This document shows, one piece after another, positions 29,224 through 40,388 of a stretch of DNA of 64,000 nucleotides (position 1 is the stretch's first letter; every line of letters begins with the position of its first letter). This DNA comes from Amyelois transitella (taxonomy: Eukaryota > Arthropoda > Insecta > Lepidoptera > Pyralidae), in NCBI RefSeq assembly GCF_032362555.1, contig NC_083517.1, forward strand, positions 4,608,001-4,672,000, read 5' to 3'. Under the pieces are notes generated by a model. The model was not told the origin of the DNA and did no database searches. It worked only from the letters and a program-made list of their open reading frames with translations. Position numbers and translations under genes: made by a program.

Positions 29224-31644
29224 TTATTGGCCTCTTGAAACAATGATGACCGCGGATGGAACCAGACCTGGAATTGAATTTTTTCTAATTTAAATGAAAT
29301 GGAATGAAAATGGATTTATTACTATTGTAACAAAATAAGTCTTCCTTCTTACTAATATTATATAGGCGAAAGTTTGAAAGTATGTGTGGATGTATGTTAC
29401 TCACCCAAAATCTACAACCTAGAGTTGTGTCAAACCACAGATTAACCCCAATAATTGGGAGAAATATGTGTGTCAAAAAAATAATTATAATCAATTTTTA
29501 GCTACTTTCTTTCTAAAATAATTTTAATATGAAAAATTATACTTGCCCAACAACTCCAAAGGCATTTCATAGTCTTCGTTAGTGAATATTTTCTTGGGAA
29601 ATGTGGTCATTAATTTGAAACTATCTTCAGCAGCGAACTCTTGGGCATGCATTTGAAGGTATAATCTGTAATGATAATAAAATCCATTATTAACATTCAA
29701 TACCAAAAATATATGTCAATAAAATTTTGAAATACTCATAGTAGAAAATTTTATAGCATAGCGAGTTGCCTTGCATATTATGGCATAAGTTTATGACAGG
29801 GTAGAGGCAAATTTGCAATGAATTTGAGTATGTTCAGATGCTGTTGACTGTACATCTAATAAAACTTGACAATTTAATGATATTACTTTGATTTTAAGTG
29901 AACTTGAATATGGAAGGTATGAGTATAACATGGGCTCTGGGTCAAATTATTAATTTTATCAGCTTATCGGTTTACAGTGAAGAAATTTTAATTAAACAAC
30001 AGCATTCTGATGATGAGGTGATTTCTATGCACCTAGACAAGTGGCAATATGAGCAGGGTTTTACTGGCAACACAAAGGTTGAGAGGAACAAGACTTACTT
30101 GACAGCAGCTAGTTGTTCCTTGGCACCAAAGGTGTGTGCTAACGCCTTTCCGTCAGGCAGCCGCAGCTGTATGCGCGCCTGGTCATAGGTGCCGCGCGTG
30201 GCGGGCGACGCCGGTAAGGGCGCGGCCGCGGGCGGAGGCGGGGACACTGGCCGCTGGCCTGACGCTGCTAATCTAAAAAAAATAAGTTCATTTGATAAAA
30301 CAGTTTAAAGTTTATAAATGAACCATTCTGACCTTTAAAACATAAGGGAATCTCACCCATGTGTGTAATCATCCAGTGATCAGATCTCTTTGTGATGAAA
30401 CAAATGTACCTACAAAATAGTTACTTTTCTGATTCAAGAGAGACTTCATCCATAAACAGACTGAGACACAGTTTAAGACACTAGCATTCCCTATTAATGA
30501 GTAGTCTTGTCATTTTAGAGTAAATTACTGCAGGACTCAAGTTTCTTGCCTGGAGTTTCTACTATTTAGAAACATTGATTCTTCAAAAAGGTTACCAGTT
30601 ATTATAGTAATGCTACCGTACATATTAATATTATCCAATTATACTAACTTTCTTGCTTGTTTATCTGCCTCAATCTGTGCTCGTACTCTTTCCCTTGCCT
30701 TTTGGTCTTCAATCTTCTCCCGCTTACGTTGTTCCACGATTTTCATCATCTCCTGTTCCTCAAGTCGTTGACGAGCATCCTGCATATCCTTGCCAGACTT
30801 AATGCGGAGACGTTCTTTTTCTAATGCTTCAGCCTAAAACAGTGTATTAAAGCAAATTCAAATTCTTAGCTTATAGTAAGATTTTGAATTAATTTAATTT
30901 ATAAGTAAATAGGCAATGTACCCTTACGCCATAAATACAAACATAAAATCATGCCCTTTTTCCCGGAAGGATAGACTAGACTGCATCTTTCCACTTGACA
31001 CAATCTCTGCATACTTCCTTTGCTTCATCCACATTCATAACATGCCAAGATGTCCTCATGACATAAATTTATTTTAAAATTCAAAATGTCAATAAAATAT
31101 ATATGATAAAGAGATACATTTTCAACTAACCTTTTCACGTTCTTCTCTCTCTTTCCTCTTTTGTTTCATTCGCTCTTCAAGCAGCGCCAGTTGAGCTTTC
31201 TTTTCCTCTTCAGTCAATGGCTTTTTCTCCTCAGTTGACTCTGAGAAGCTGCTGTGGTTCGTTTTCGCAGCATGGAACTCCATTTCATCTTGATTTTTAA
31301 ATAATTTCCCGCATTCATCGCACTTGAAAGATTTAGCTTCGGCCTGGGTTTCAGAACTGGATGTAGTAGTTTCAGCTGTAATGGATGACGAAGCAGCAGC
31401 GCTAGAAGCGATCGTGTGCCCAGTCTCCATCGCAGGGTCATCAGCATGAGCCAAAAGCCACTCCATAGCTGGCTCTACACCTTTATAGTTTGTTACCTCC
31501 AGTGCTTTTTCCCTAGAATAAACAAATATCAATAAAAACTCAACTTAACCTATGACTTGTAAATTCAAGATAATTCAAGGTATAATATACTTACGCTCTT
31601 TCCTTAGGGAAGCCCATTTCAATGAGTGTTTGTATTTCCGCCAT
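29224..31644 (-). CDS. UBXN1: UBX domain-containing protein 1 (UBXN1/SAKS1-like)
   Basis: Six exons join in phase, in transcript order: 31644-31595, 31512-31131, 30833-30649, 30272-30099, 29665-29547 and 29267-29224, giving 317 residues. An N-terminal UBA domain starts [22 protein letters not shown]2H2 finger follows (C81, C84, H97, H103; [10 protein letters not shown]). Next is a long charged coiled coil (about 115-215) and a Pro/Ala linker. The C-terminal UBX domain begins [16 protein letters not shown] and ends [13 protein letters not shown]. Family members bind ubiquitin chains and recruit p97/VCP to regulate ER-associated degradation and innate signalling. The last intron best fits a GC-AG type: the exon ends at 29547 and GCAAGT follows. 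Using the nearby GT would shift the frame and destroy the conserved GLVPSAV end. The start region faces the PDE2 gene across a short divergent interval. An AATAAA overlaps the stop codon. Confidence 0.92.
30935..31070 (-). repeat. Rep-C LINE 3'-end fragment in UBXN1 intron 2
   Basis: Contains TTTCCCGGAAGGATAG, CTGCATACTTCCTTTGCTTC and ATCCACATTCATAAC, in the same order as 44340-44430. Confidence 0.6.
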
Positions 31645-32159
31645 CGTAAATGTGCAGCAAATCAATATTTTAGTAAAAGGCTTAGAAATCTTCAATCATC
31701 ACAAATCAGAAATCACGAAATTACACACGAATTCTGATTTCGTTTGACGATTGACAATATTGACATTGACAATATTTTTTTTAATACTATTGTGGCGAGT
31801 GGCGTAGAGATGTCGACTGTGGCGACATCTCTACGCCACTCGCCACACTATTATATAGTATTAGCGGCCCTGGATACGTGAATTTTGTTGTTGTTGTCGT
31901 CGGTTGTATTTTAGGCAGAGGTTTTTTACGATCTAGTCTCTCAAGTTTTCTTTTCCTATATTTTTTTGTTTAATCATGAAATAAAGAGAGTAGGTTAGTT
32001 ATTGGTGAATAGTCCGATGATTATGATGTCGTCAATGTCAAATGAAATGACGGCGGTAAAATTTGATTTTTCAAATAGAATTTTTAAATGTTTTCCTGTA
32101 TCATTAAATTGAATGATTAAAAGGCATAAAAAAGTGTTTTGAATAATTTATGAATCAAA
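31645..32159. promoter_or_regulatory. Divergent intergenic promoter region (UBXN1 / PDE2)
   Basis: The start codons of the minus-strand UBXN1 gene (31644) and the plus-strand PDE2 gene (32160) are separated by 515 bp, so both 5' UTRs and core promoters should lie here unless PDE2 has an upstream noncoding exon. The interval is AT-rich, has repeated TTGACAATATTGACATTGAC near 31750, and contains a perfect inverted repeat at 31791-31847. Confidence 0.55.
31791..31847. repeat. Perfect 25-bp inverted repeat with 7-nt spacer
   Basis: The left arm 31791-31815 starts TGTGGCGAGTGG. The right arm 31823-31847 is its exact reverse complement. The spacer is ACTGTGG. Pairing can resume outside a bulge between TAATACTAT (31782-31790) and ATAGTATTA (31855-31863). 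It lies in the divergent promoter interval. Confidence 0.9.
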
Positions 32160-35100
32160 ATGATAGCGTTAAAAAAACATGCTAAACGGAAGACATTACA
32201 AAATAGCGACCCAGGAAAAATCTTGGATTTGGTCATGAGTTTGGAAGATGAATTGTGCGCTGATCTACAAATAAAAATTAACGGTTACGTAAGTTAATAT
32301 TATCTAAATTACATATTAGAAGTTAACTTATTACTTTACCCAACTATCAACGAAAAAAGCCGCAATTATAACTAGTTGGTTACCTATGTATTTTTAATGA
32401 TGATGAAATACAGAGATTACCTACACATTATGTAGATACACAATCTCTGTATTCTGTAAACCTTAGTACTGTAAGGTTTTCGGCAAACTATCTCTTTCCA
32501 TAACAAGCGATTGAAGGGTAGAATCAGATCATAATTCCGACCTTAACTAAACCCCTAATACAAATTGAATCTCTTTTTGCAATATAGGTACCCTACGTAT
32601 TTACTTTATAAAATTATAATAATAATATAATATTATGTTATATATAATATAATAATTTAGTTAGCGGAAGAATGCGAGTGCGAGCTTGTATTGCAAGTGA
32701 TCGTAAACAGCGAGCGTATGGAGGCGTTCATAGAGGCGGTAGGGGGCACGGCGCTCCCCCGGAAAATGAAGATTAATGTTAGTTTTCCTTTCCTTCTATC
32801 TTTAATACTAAAAATAGGTGTACTACTTACCTACTTATATTATTTTAATAATATTTTCAAGGAAGTCATTCAATTACTATTAGAAGGATAATTTGGCTGT
32901 GGCTTCTGACTTGGCGTTGAACGTCGCTAAGTACTTCCTGGGCAAAATTTATTTAGTTTGAAGCCATTGTCACGATAGAAGAAGTAACCAGAAACCAATA
33001 ATGTATGTTTTTAACTAGTTGAGTTTCCGTGGCGATCTGGTAATGAAGTGAGCATAGTGTGTTGCAACTGCTTCTAAGCTTTGGATTCTTCTTTTAGGCG
33101 ATAGGCTAATTGCATGAAATTCTGGTCTGAATCTCTATCAGGAACTCAAGTTTATCATTAAGTAGATTTATTTTCCAGGGATTTAAAAATAACCTACCGA
33201 ATAAAATGTTACAGATGTCGCAAAAATTAATAGACGTAATAAAGCTTTCAAATGTACAAACGGATTTAATTCACAACTTTGAAGGAGACTTCCAGGATAT
33301 AGTTTTACCGGTAAGTAGAATAGAAGTAATCTCCATGATCACGAAGGTACCAGTCTAGTACCTACCTTCTTATGAATCAATAAGAATCTACCTTAAGCTT
33401 ATTGTTATTTCTATCAGAGCGGGTGACATTTTACTCTCATAGTTAACCTATATTACCGACAATTTAGTCATACCTACGTGAAATATATTGGAAGGGAATG
33501 TCAAATTGGATCAAGGAGTTGGGATGGATGAATCAAGATAAGTATGCATGGATCGCGGCAAGTTGTGAAACGGTCTCTGCCCACGCACCAAGAAAGAGGC
33601 ATTATTATATGTATGGTTGTGTCTTTATACTTTCGTTGCTTTTAGTATCTCCAAAAAGACCAATCAAAGAGACGCGTGATTCTGCATCCTGTGGCGGATA
33701 AACCGTTCGCAATAATCGTATGCGTGGTCGCGCCCAAAATCCTGGAAGAGAGGGTGGCTAACGTGATAAATGAGTGTTACCTGTAAGTACTCTTCTTTGA
33801 GAGTTACACCACACCCATGTTGATATTAGAGTAGGCAAAGTGCCCTTTAATTACTCACTTTTGTGGAACGTGAGTGCTCGCAAAGCGATGATTTCATCAC
33901 AATTTCATAATTCTTAAATTACATAAAAATGTTTCTGAAGCCGCTGATCATAGTCGAGTAGGATATCTAGTAAAAGCGGTCACGATAATTTTTTGGCACT
34001 TCAACTAAAATTACTACCAAAAGTTGGGAATAAAAAGAGGTCGAATTTAGAACCTGCTTTTAGTCAAAAATGAGGTCTTGTGAGGAAGAAAGTTGTCTCC
34101 TCGTGATACGTTGTTTACAGGTTCGTGTGGCCTACTTTGAAGAAAAGTATATGCTATGAGTACGAGTGCACGTTGAAACAGAAGTGCCAACAACTCTTGC
34201 GTGTAGCGAGACGACTTTTTACGCAAGTCTGATTTATAATCTTATTTTTGAAAATTCTTAGTTTAAGTTGATTGATAGGAGGCTTTGGTGTTGTTTTTTA
34301 TTAATATTAATAGCAAGTTTATTAGTTATGACTTCCACGGCACAAAGGCAGTGGGGTCAACTCTAGTAAACAGTATGACACGGTACGTACGGTAATAAGA
34401 ATCTGACACTAAATCTTAAAAAATATAGGTATATATTATATAAAATGTACCTAATTGGTAGTGATGTCTACAAGTGCCTAAAATCATAAATTTTCTGAGT
34501 TTATCCCAGTTACGTCAAACATCTTTGAGCATGAATCCAATATCACCTATTATCCGTAATTTAGATTTAAGCGTGTAAATATCACTATTGTCCAAGGTGG
34601 CCTCATTGGAGACGCTTCTTCGCATAGCGGTGGAACAAGCGAAGCTGCTAACGAAGGCCGAGTACTGCTCGGTGATGCTAGTAGATGTGGAGAGAATGGA
34701 ACTTGTGGATTCCTATTCTATCAAACTGAATCTGGTAAACATGTTATGAAACTATTAAAAGCATCATGCTATCTTATACGGAGCAAAAGATGCTTTTTTG
34801 TCTTCTGTAGAAGTCTTATAACTGTTATGTACCTAGAAGTAAAGACGACCCAAGTTGATTTTTACAATTTCTGAACTGTACTAATAATAAATATACCTAA
34901 TTTAATAATATAAACTAATATTAATTATTTTGACGTAAAATAGAAGTTAAATTTCTCACTTTCAATTTGAGACTTTGGAACGTAACTATGAAATTGTAGC
35001 AAGAAGTCATGGCCATGGCAAACAATCAGTACTAAATAGACGAGTTTTCTTTTTACGAGTTTTATTTTCTATTTATTGTTCAAGTGTGGAAAAGAACAAG

Positions 35101-38100
35101 ACGAGCGTCATTTTCCTCTAAATATGGGTATAGCAGGCCAAGTTATACAGACGGGAAAAGTGATAAACGAAAAGGATTCCAAAAAATCTGCCATGTTTGA
35201 TCCAAATATAGACGGTCTCCCGGGTGTGGACTGCAAGTACGATATTTGATATTTTTTTAAACTTACCTTTCATAGGCGCTTAGATAGGTATTGTTATTTT
35301 TATTTGAATGAATGAAGCTGAAGAAAAACTCGGATGAATGAAATAAATAATGGCACATTGTTAAAATTTGTAGGGTAGTCCTATAAATTAGAATATTTTT
35401 GGCTTTCATGCTAGGGAGTTAAATCACAGCACCATATTATGCATAGACAAAATATATGAGGGGCATTTTTCTCTGTGCAAAAGGAATGCCCCCTAGTTCA
35501 CACCGTCAGTGTTACCAATCTACCAAGTTCGCCATTACATGGCATAATTGTCTTATCTGAAAAAGTAGTCTTAGCTTAGACGATGTGTGGTTCTCATGGA
35601 GCGCTACCTAAATTTCATCAATTTCAGAGCAATCCTATGCTTCCCAATTCGAGAACAGACTGGAATAATCGGCGTCGGCCAACTGATAAACAAAGTGGGG
35701 GATCCCTACTTTGACGCGATGGACGAGGAGATGGCGCTCGCTTTTAGCATCTACTGCGGGGTCTGCATCATGCACTCCGTGGTCTATCAGAAGATTCAGG
35801 AAGCACATGTTAGAAATACCTTGGCCAATGAATTAGTCATGTATCACATGAAGGTATGCCTACATCAATGCGGAATTTCAGATTACAGACAGGTATACTT
35901 TAGTAAGTCTTGCGGAAGCCTGCAAACTATTAGGGGAACTAATGTCTGGCCATGTAGCTTCTGTTGGAGCGCTTCGCCTTTAAAACTCCTTTAAAAAATT
36001 AAGTCTTAAAATGACGTAGTCTCGTATTAAATGATGTAAAAATATTCAAATAAAATTGTTTTGTAGGTGGGAGACGCAGAAGTAACTCGAATGCTAGAGT
36101 GCACAGGTTTCCACACTCACCCGCACCTGTCCAGTTTGCATTTCAATCCCCGGGCTCTGCCTATGCGTGAGCTGCCATGCTATGCCATGAAGATGTTTTT
36201 AGATCTAGGGTTCGATAAGAGGTTGGTAATAATTCTTATGCGGTACCAGTTATTAGGATTACGATGATGTTTACATCTTTGCTGGGATAAATGTTTATTA
36301 TCTTGCATGATAATTTCTCGTAGTGTCGTATTATTTGGTCAAATACAATATTGACAAGTCACTCAAACATTAACATTTACCCTTTTTGTATGTACACTTT
36401 AATCAAGTATAAATCTTACTTATTCTAGATTGCACATTAAACAGTCAGTCCATTTAAAAAACCACTCACTCCACTTCCAGGCATCATCGTCTGACAGTCT
36501 TAAATCTTCAGAATTTAAATTACAATTTCACACCCCCGTAGCTAGTGTAGAAGCAAGAAACAGAACTCACTGAATCTTCGACAATTTCTCCAGGTTCAAT
36601 ATAAATATCACCAAGTTAGCTCGTTTCATCCTGTATGTGAAAAAAGGATACCGTGATGTGCCTTACCACAGTTGGTTACACGCGTTCAACGTCGCTCAAT
36701 GGGCTTACGCAGCGCTCGTCAACTTCAAATTGATCTCATCTGGATATTTAAAGTATGTGCACCAGTCTCTATAAATTTAATCTTAAATTGACCTAAAAAT
36801 TGGAATCGTTAAAAATATCCTTTCTCAATTTCCTCAGAATGTGTTATTGACTTATTTTACTGCCAGTAAGGTGGGAGGTGTGGGACATATTTGTCACAAG
36901 TTATTCAAATATTTATTCGTAGCAAAATTGTTTTATATTGTGCTTTAAATGATAAAAATAAAGTTTATATGTTGTAGTGATTTGCAAGGTCTGATGTACC
37001 TAATAGCTGGACTGGTACACGATTTGGATCATAGAGGGACCACTAACAGCTTCCATATACACGGCCGTAAGTCACTTCCTCTTATTCTTAATTTTATTAC
37101 AAGAGCAAGTAACTTCATTCCAGACATTAAGCTAGAAAACATTTCTTATATCATAACATCGATCTATTACGGTCTTACGAATTATTCAAAAGGCTTTTGA
37201 GAACCAATATTTGCATACCAGAGACGACGCTAGCCGCGCTGTACTCCAGCGAAGGCAGCGTGATGGAGAGACATCATCTAGCACAAGCGATGTGTATCCT
37301 CAACACGGAGGGCTGCGACATCCTGCAGGCTTTACCCAGGAGGGACTACGACCGCGCCATCCTCATGTTGCGGGACTATATATTGGCTTCCGATCTGGCT
37401 AATTACTTCAAGTAAGTTGTGAAGTATGATATGGCCCAGGAATGTTGGTGTGACTATAACACGAAGGGCGGCGACATACTTCAGGCTCTACCAAGAAGGC
37501 AGTGTTAGACCAAATTTGTGTAATCTAAACACGAAGGGTAGTGGCATCCTGGAGGCTTTAACTAAGAAGGGACTACGACAGATATATCCTCGTGCTGCGA
37601 GACTATATCCTGGCATCCGACCTGGCTTATACTTCAAGATAATTATGCAGCAGTATTATCGAACTCAGTCTGTGTAATTTCTTGATCTCGCTAGTTACTT
37701 TAAGTTGGCGATGAAGCGGCTCTTTCTGACTTATAATTCCCAACTTATGGATTATACACCCAATGGTGTCAATCGGACCTATTTAGGAGCAAAAAGGTAC
37801 CGTTTTTTTCGTTACCCTTCCGCAATAAAAGACATTGTTGTGCACTTCTCGCGAATCTGTTCCGCTTGCAGAAACCTGAACGAGTACAAGATAATAGCCA
37901 ATGACTTCCAAAAGGGCAACAGAGTTCACATCGCGTGCTTGCAGTCGCTACTGATGAACGGAGCTGACCTCAGCGACCAGCTCAAAGACTGGAACAGTGT
38001 TAAAAAGACTGCGGTAAATTTCCAAACCTTAAGACTTTAACATTCCAGGACTTTATCAGAAAGTAGACCTTTTGTAGTCCACCACTTCCCGTAGATGGCA

Positions 38101-39072
38101 TAAAATATGAAACTTCCATGGTTCCAAGGATGCTCCGAGAAGAAGAATACGGAGGTCACATTGATAAACTTTAAGATGAATTTGAATGTAAGTTTTACTT
38201 TTATGTCCAGGCGGCGGTTCTGACAGAGTTCTTCAACCAGGGCGATGTGGAGAAGAGCCGTGGTGACCTCCCGCCCATCATCATGGACCGCGATAAGTGC
38301 ATCATTCCTGACCTCGAGATACAGTTCCTGCAGACCACTTGTGTGCCGCTTTTTGAGTTAATATTATAATATTAACTAACGTCGTCTAGTAGACGTAGCG
38401 GTCGTTAAGTTTTGGTCGTCTTGCGTGTATACTTATTTGCTTAGTAGGTCTCGTTTGGATAGGATATTTTATCAATTCACATTTATAATTAAGAGAAAAG
38501 ATTTGTATGTTTGTAACGAATAAAATCTAAAACCGGGTTTGAACAAATTTGTACACAGATAGAATAGACCGGTACGAATAAAATTGGCAATTTTTTTTCT
38601 GGCAAAATCGACGGGCGCGAACCCACCGCGAAGAAGTCGCAGTTATAACCAGTTAACAACGATGCTTTTTTTATATAAGAGGTTTATTCCAACATTGAAC
38701 ATACAAATAATTGCAGACTTCTTGGACGGATTATACCGAAGGCAACTACGTGTATGAAGATTATAGAAAACCATATTGAAAGATGGGGTGCCGCGAAGTC
38801 CATATTTGCTGAGGTAACTATTATATGAAAACTTACCAATAATGTTTTAAATTAATTATGCCTTGTAACAAGGCATACTCGGGGGGCTCTGTGGCTGAGG
38901 TTATATTCGTAAAAAAACTTATATTTTAATTATTTAGGTACCGCCAACGGCTGGATTATCAGTTCTTCTGAGTCCAGAGTTAGATAACCTGATCGAACTC
39001 AACTTGAAGGAGATGGAACGCTTGAAACTTGAAGCCGAAGCCGCAGAGGCGGCCGCAGCGGAGAATGCTTGA
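32160..39072 (+). CDS. PDE2-type GAF-domain 3',5'-cyclic nucleotide phosphodiesterase
   Basis: Sixteen exons in phase: 32160-32288, 32661-32777, 33179-33310, 33646-33782, 34121-34226, 34597-34734, 35085-35236, 35628-35853, 36067-36221, 36594-36752, 36978-37066, 37222-37411, 37872-38013, 38211-38356, 38717-38813 and 38938-39072, giving 749 residues. Residues of about 90-380 form tandem GAF-like modules. GAF-B keeps the NK(x5)F(x3)DE signature (N325, K326, F332, D336, E337). The catalytic domain has PYHSWLHAF (His456), HDLDHRGTTNSF (498-509) and the metal aspartate in MNGADLSD (about 607). The stretch LAALYSSEGSVMERHH, from memory, singles out PDE2 over PDE5/6/11. PDE2 enzymes hydrolyse cAMP and cGMP and are stimulated by cGMP binding to a GAF domain. 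The usual invariant glutamine aligns with Glu660. A Glu/Ala-rich tail closes the protein. Poly(A) signal AATAAA near 39288. The exon 3 start could instead be at 33215. Confidence 0.9.
33077..33165 (+). repeat. Rep-A middle fragment in PDE2 intron 2
   Basis: TTCTTCTTTTAGGCGATAGG and TGAATCTCTATCAGGA, then TTTATCATTAAG, keep the Rep-A order. Confidence 0.45.
37454..37715 (+). pseudogene. Degenerate partial copies of PDE2 exon 12 in the following intron
   Basis: Three decayed echoes follow exon 12. Copy 1 (37454-37500) matches the exon from the CTCAACACGGAGGGCTGC region. Copy 2 (37523-37638) matches the same region to the exon end, with one extra base near 37560, a missing base near 37630, and the donor AAGTAAG changed to AAGATAA. 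Copy 3 (37684-37715) matches only the end (GATCTGGCTAATTAC) and the first intron bases. None has a usable acceptor plus open frame, so they are not alternative exons. Confidence 0.8.
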
Positions 39073-40388
39073 ATTAGATTTTTTTGGTCGAGATAAATTA
39101 GCCGTAGTAGCAATTGTTCCTATAGGAATCAAAAAGCAATAAGAATGAACAAAAATGAATTATTTTTGGTTTAGATATGGAGCAAGAAAAAGTAACGTTT
39201 TTTTTCTCTCACAATTACATAAAATAATTTCATAAATTGTGTTGTCTCTTAGACGTGTATTGTAAAATTTATGGTGTTTAGTCTTTTAATAAATTTTTAA
39301 TGAAACAATACTTTCAATTTTAATATATTTATTGTTATCAATGAATCTACATTATCTATAATAATTTATTGTAACTCGGTTTCATTTAACTCTAGTTTTA
39401 ATCAAAATCTCTTTGGAATGTTAATCACAATACATAAGTACACTGGATATAAGGCAGGCATATACCTAAGTAATATATTTAAGTGCCAAAAATACATGTA
39501 ATCACACTGGGTGTAGCAGTGCCCTACCCGTGGATTTTTAAATTATTTTAACCTACATACAAGATTTCTCAGTTTTAATTTATCGAAAAAATAAAATGTC
39601 AAGATTGAATCTAACCATACGCTAGTGTCCTATAAGAAGCAATTTACACACACAATTAAAGACATTGTTAAAAAGGACTTTATAAGATAATGTTCTGTAT
39701 ACAACAGAATCAGACCTTAAATAAGGTCGAAATTTTAGATATTCACGTCATTTTCTAGCAACTATCACAATGTTCCACGATTTTTCAATTGAACTAAGTA
39801 GGTACTTATCACAGTCTGGAATGCGATTCATAATTCTTTGGTCCTCCCATGTTGTCTTATGTTGTTCTGCTACAAACTTTATACAATGGTGAATTTAATT
39901 ATTTTCCTTCTTTGAGGCGCCCAAATAAGAGAAACTGATAAGCAAATCTAACGACTGCACATAATCAATTTATACAGTCATTACCGTTCCTTCATACGTT
40001 ATAGTCAGGTTCATACGTTATACTATACACCAAGATAGATTTTATTAACCTATCTTTCTCTAAATATTAAGAAGGCAAAGTTGTTCGGTAGACTCACTCT
40101 ACTACTCTTTAAACATTATATTTGTACTTAGTTTGTGCGCACAAATTAACGTAAAAATTATCTATTGACGTTTGTAGACGTAGAAAATAAAACCTAAATA
40201 TTTACCGCGATAATTATAAGATTATTCAATGTCAAGCACCAAATAGTACGTCAATAGCGAACATTGACTTATATCTATAGCTATCTTACTCGTGCATATA
40301 AAATTTTGTCTCGCCCATATTTCGAAAGTGGTAATTTTTAAGAGCGAAAGGGACGAAAAGCTAATTGGCGCTACATTTAAAACTAGGT
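39073..40388. other. Convergent intergenic region between PDE2 and PGM2
   Basis: AT-rich sequence holds both 3' UTRs. A PDE2 poly(A) signal lies near 39288. On the minus strand a candidate AATAAA (plus-strand TTTATT, 40040-40045) could serve PGM2. I see no gene or clear repeat. Confidence 0.5.

Noticed and set aside
29543-29546. GT donor AAGTATAA for the last UBXN1 intron
   Set aside because: It gives a frameshifted tail after joining to the conserved final exon; the GC donor a few bases earlier restores the expected UBX end.
29898-30188. Plus-strand open frame opposite UBXN1
   Set aside because: It is antisense to UBXN1 exon 4 and has no family signature.
37426-37677. Open frame as an alternative PDE2 exon
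   Set aside because: It spans frameshifted partial copies of exon 12. The encoded protein does not match the family in this frame and the donor is lost.
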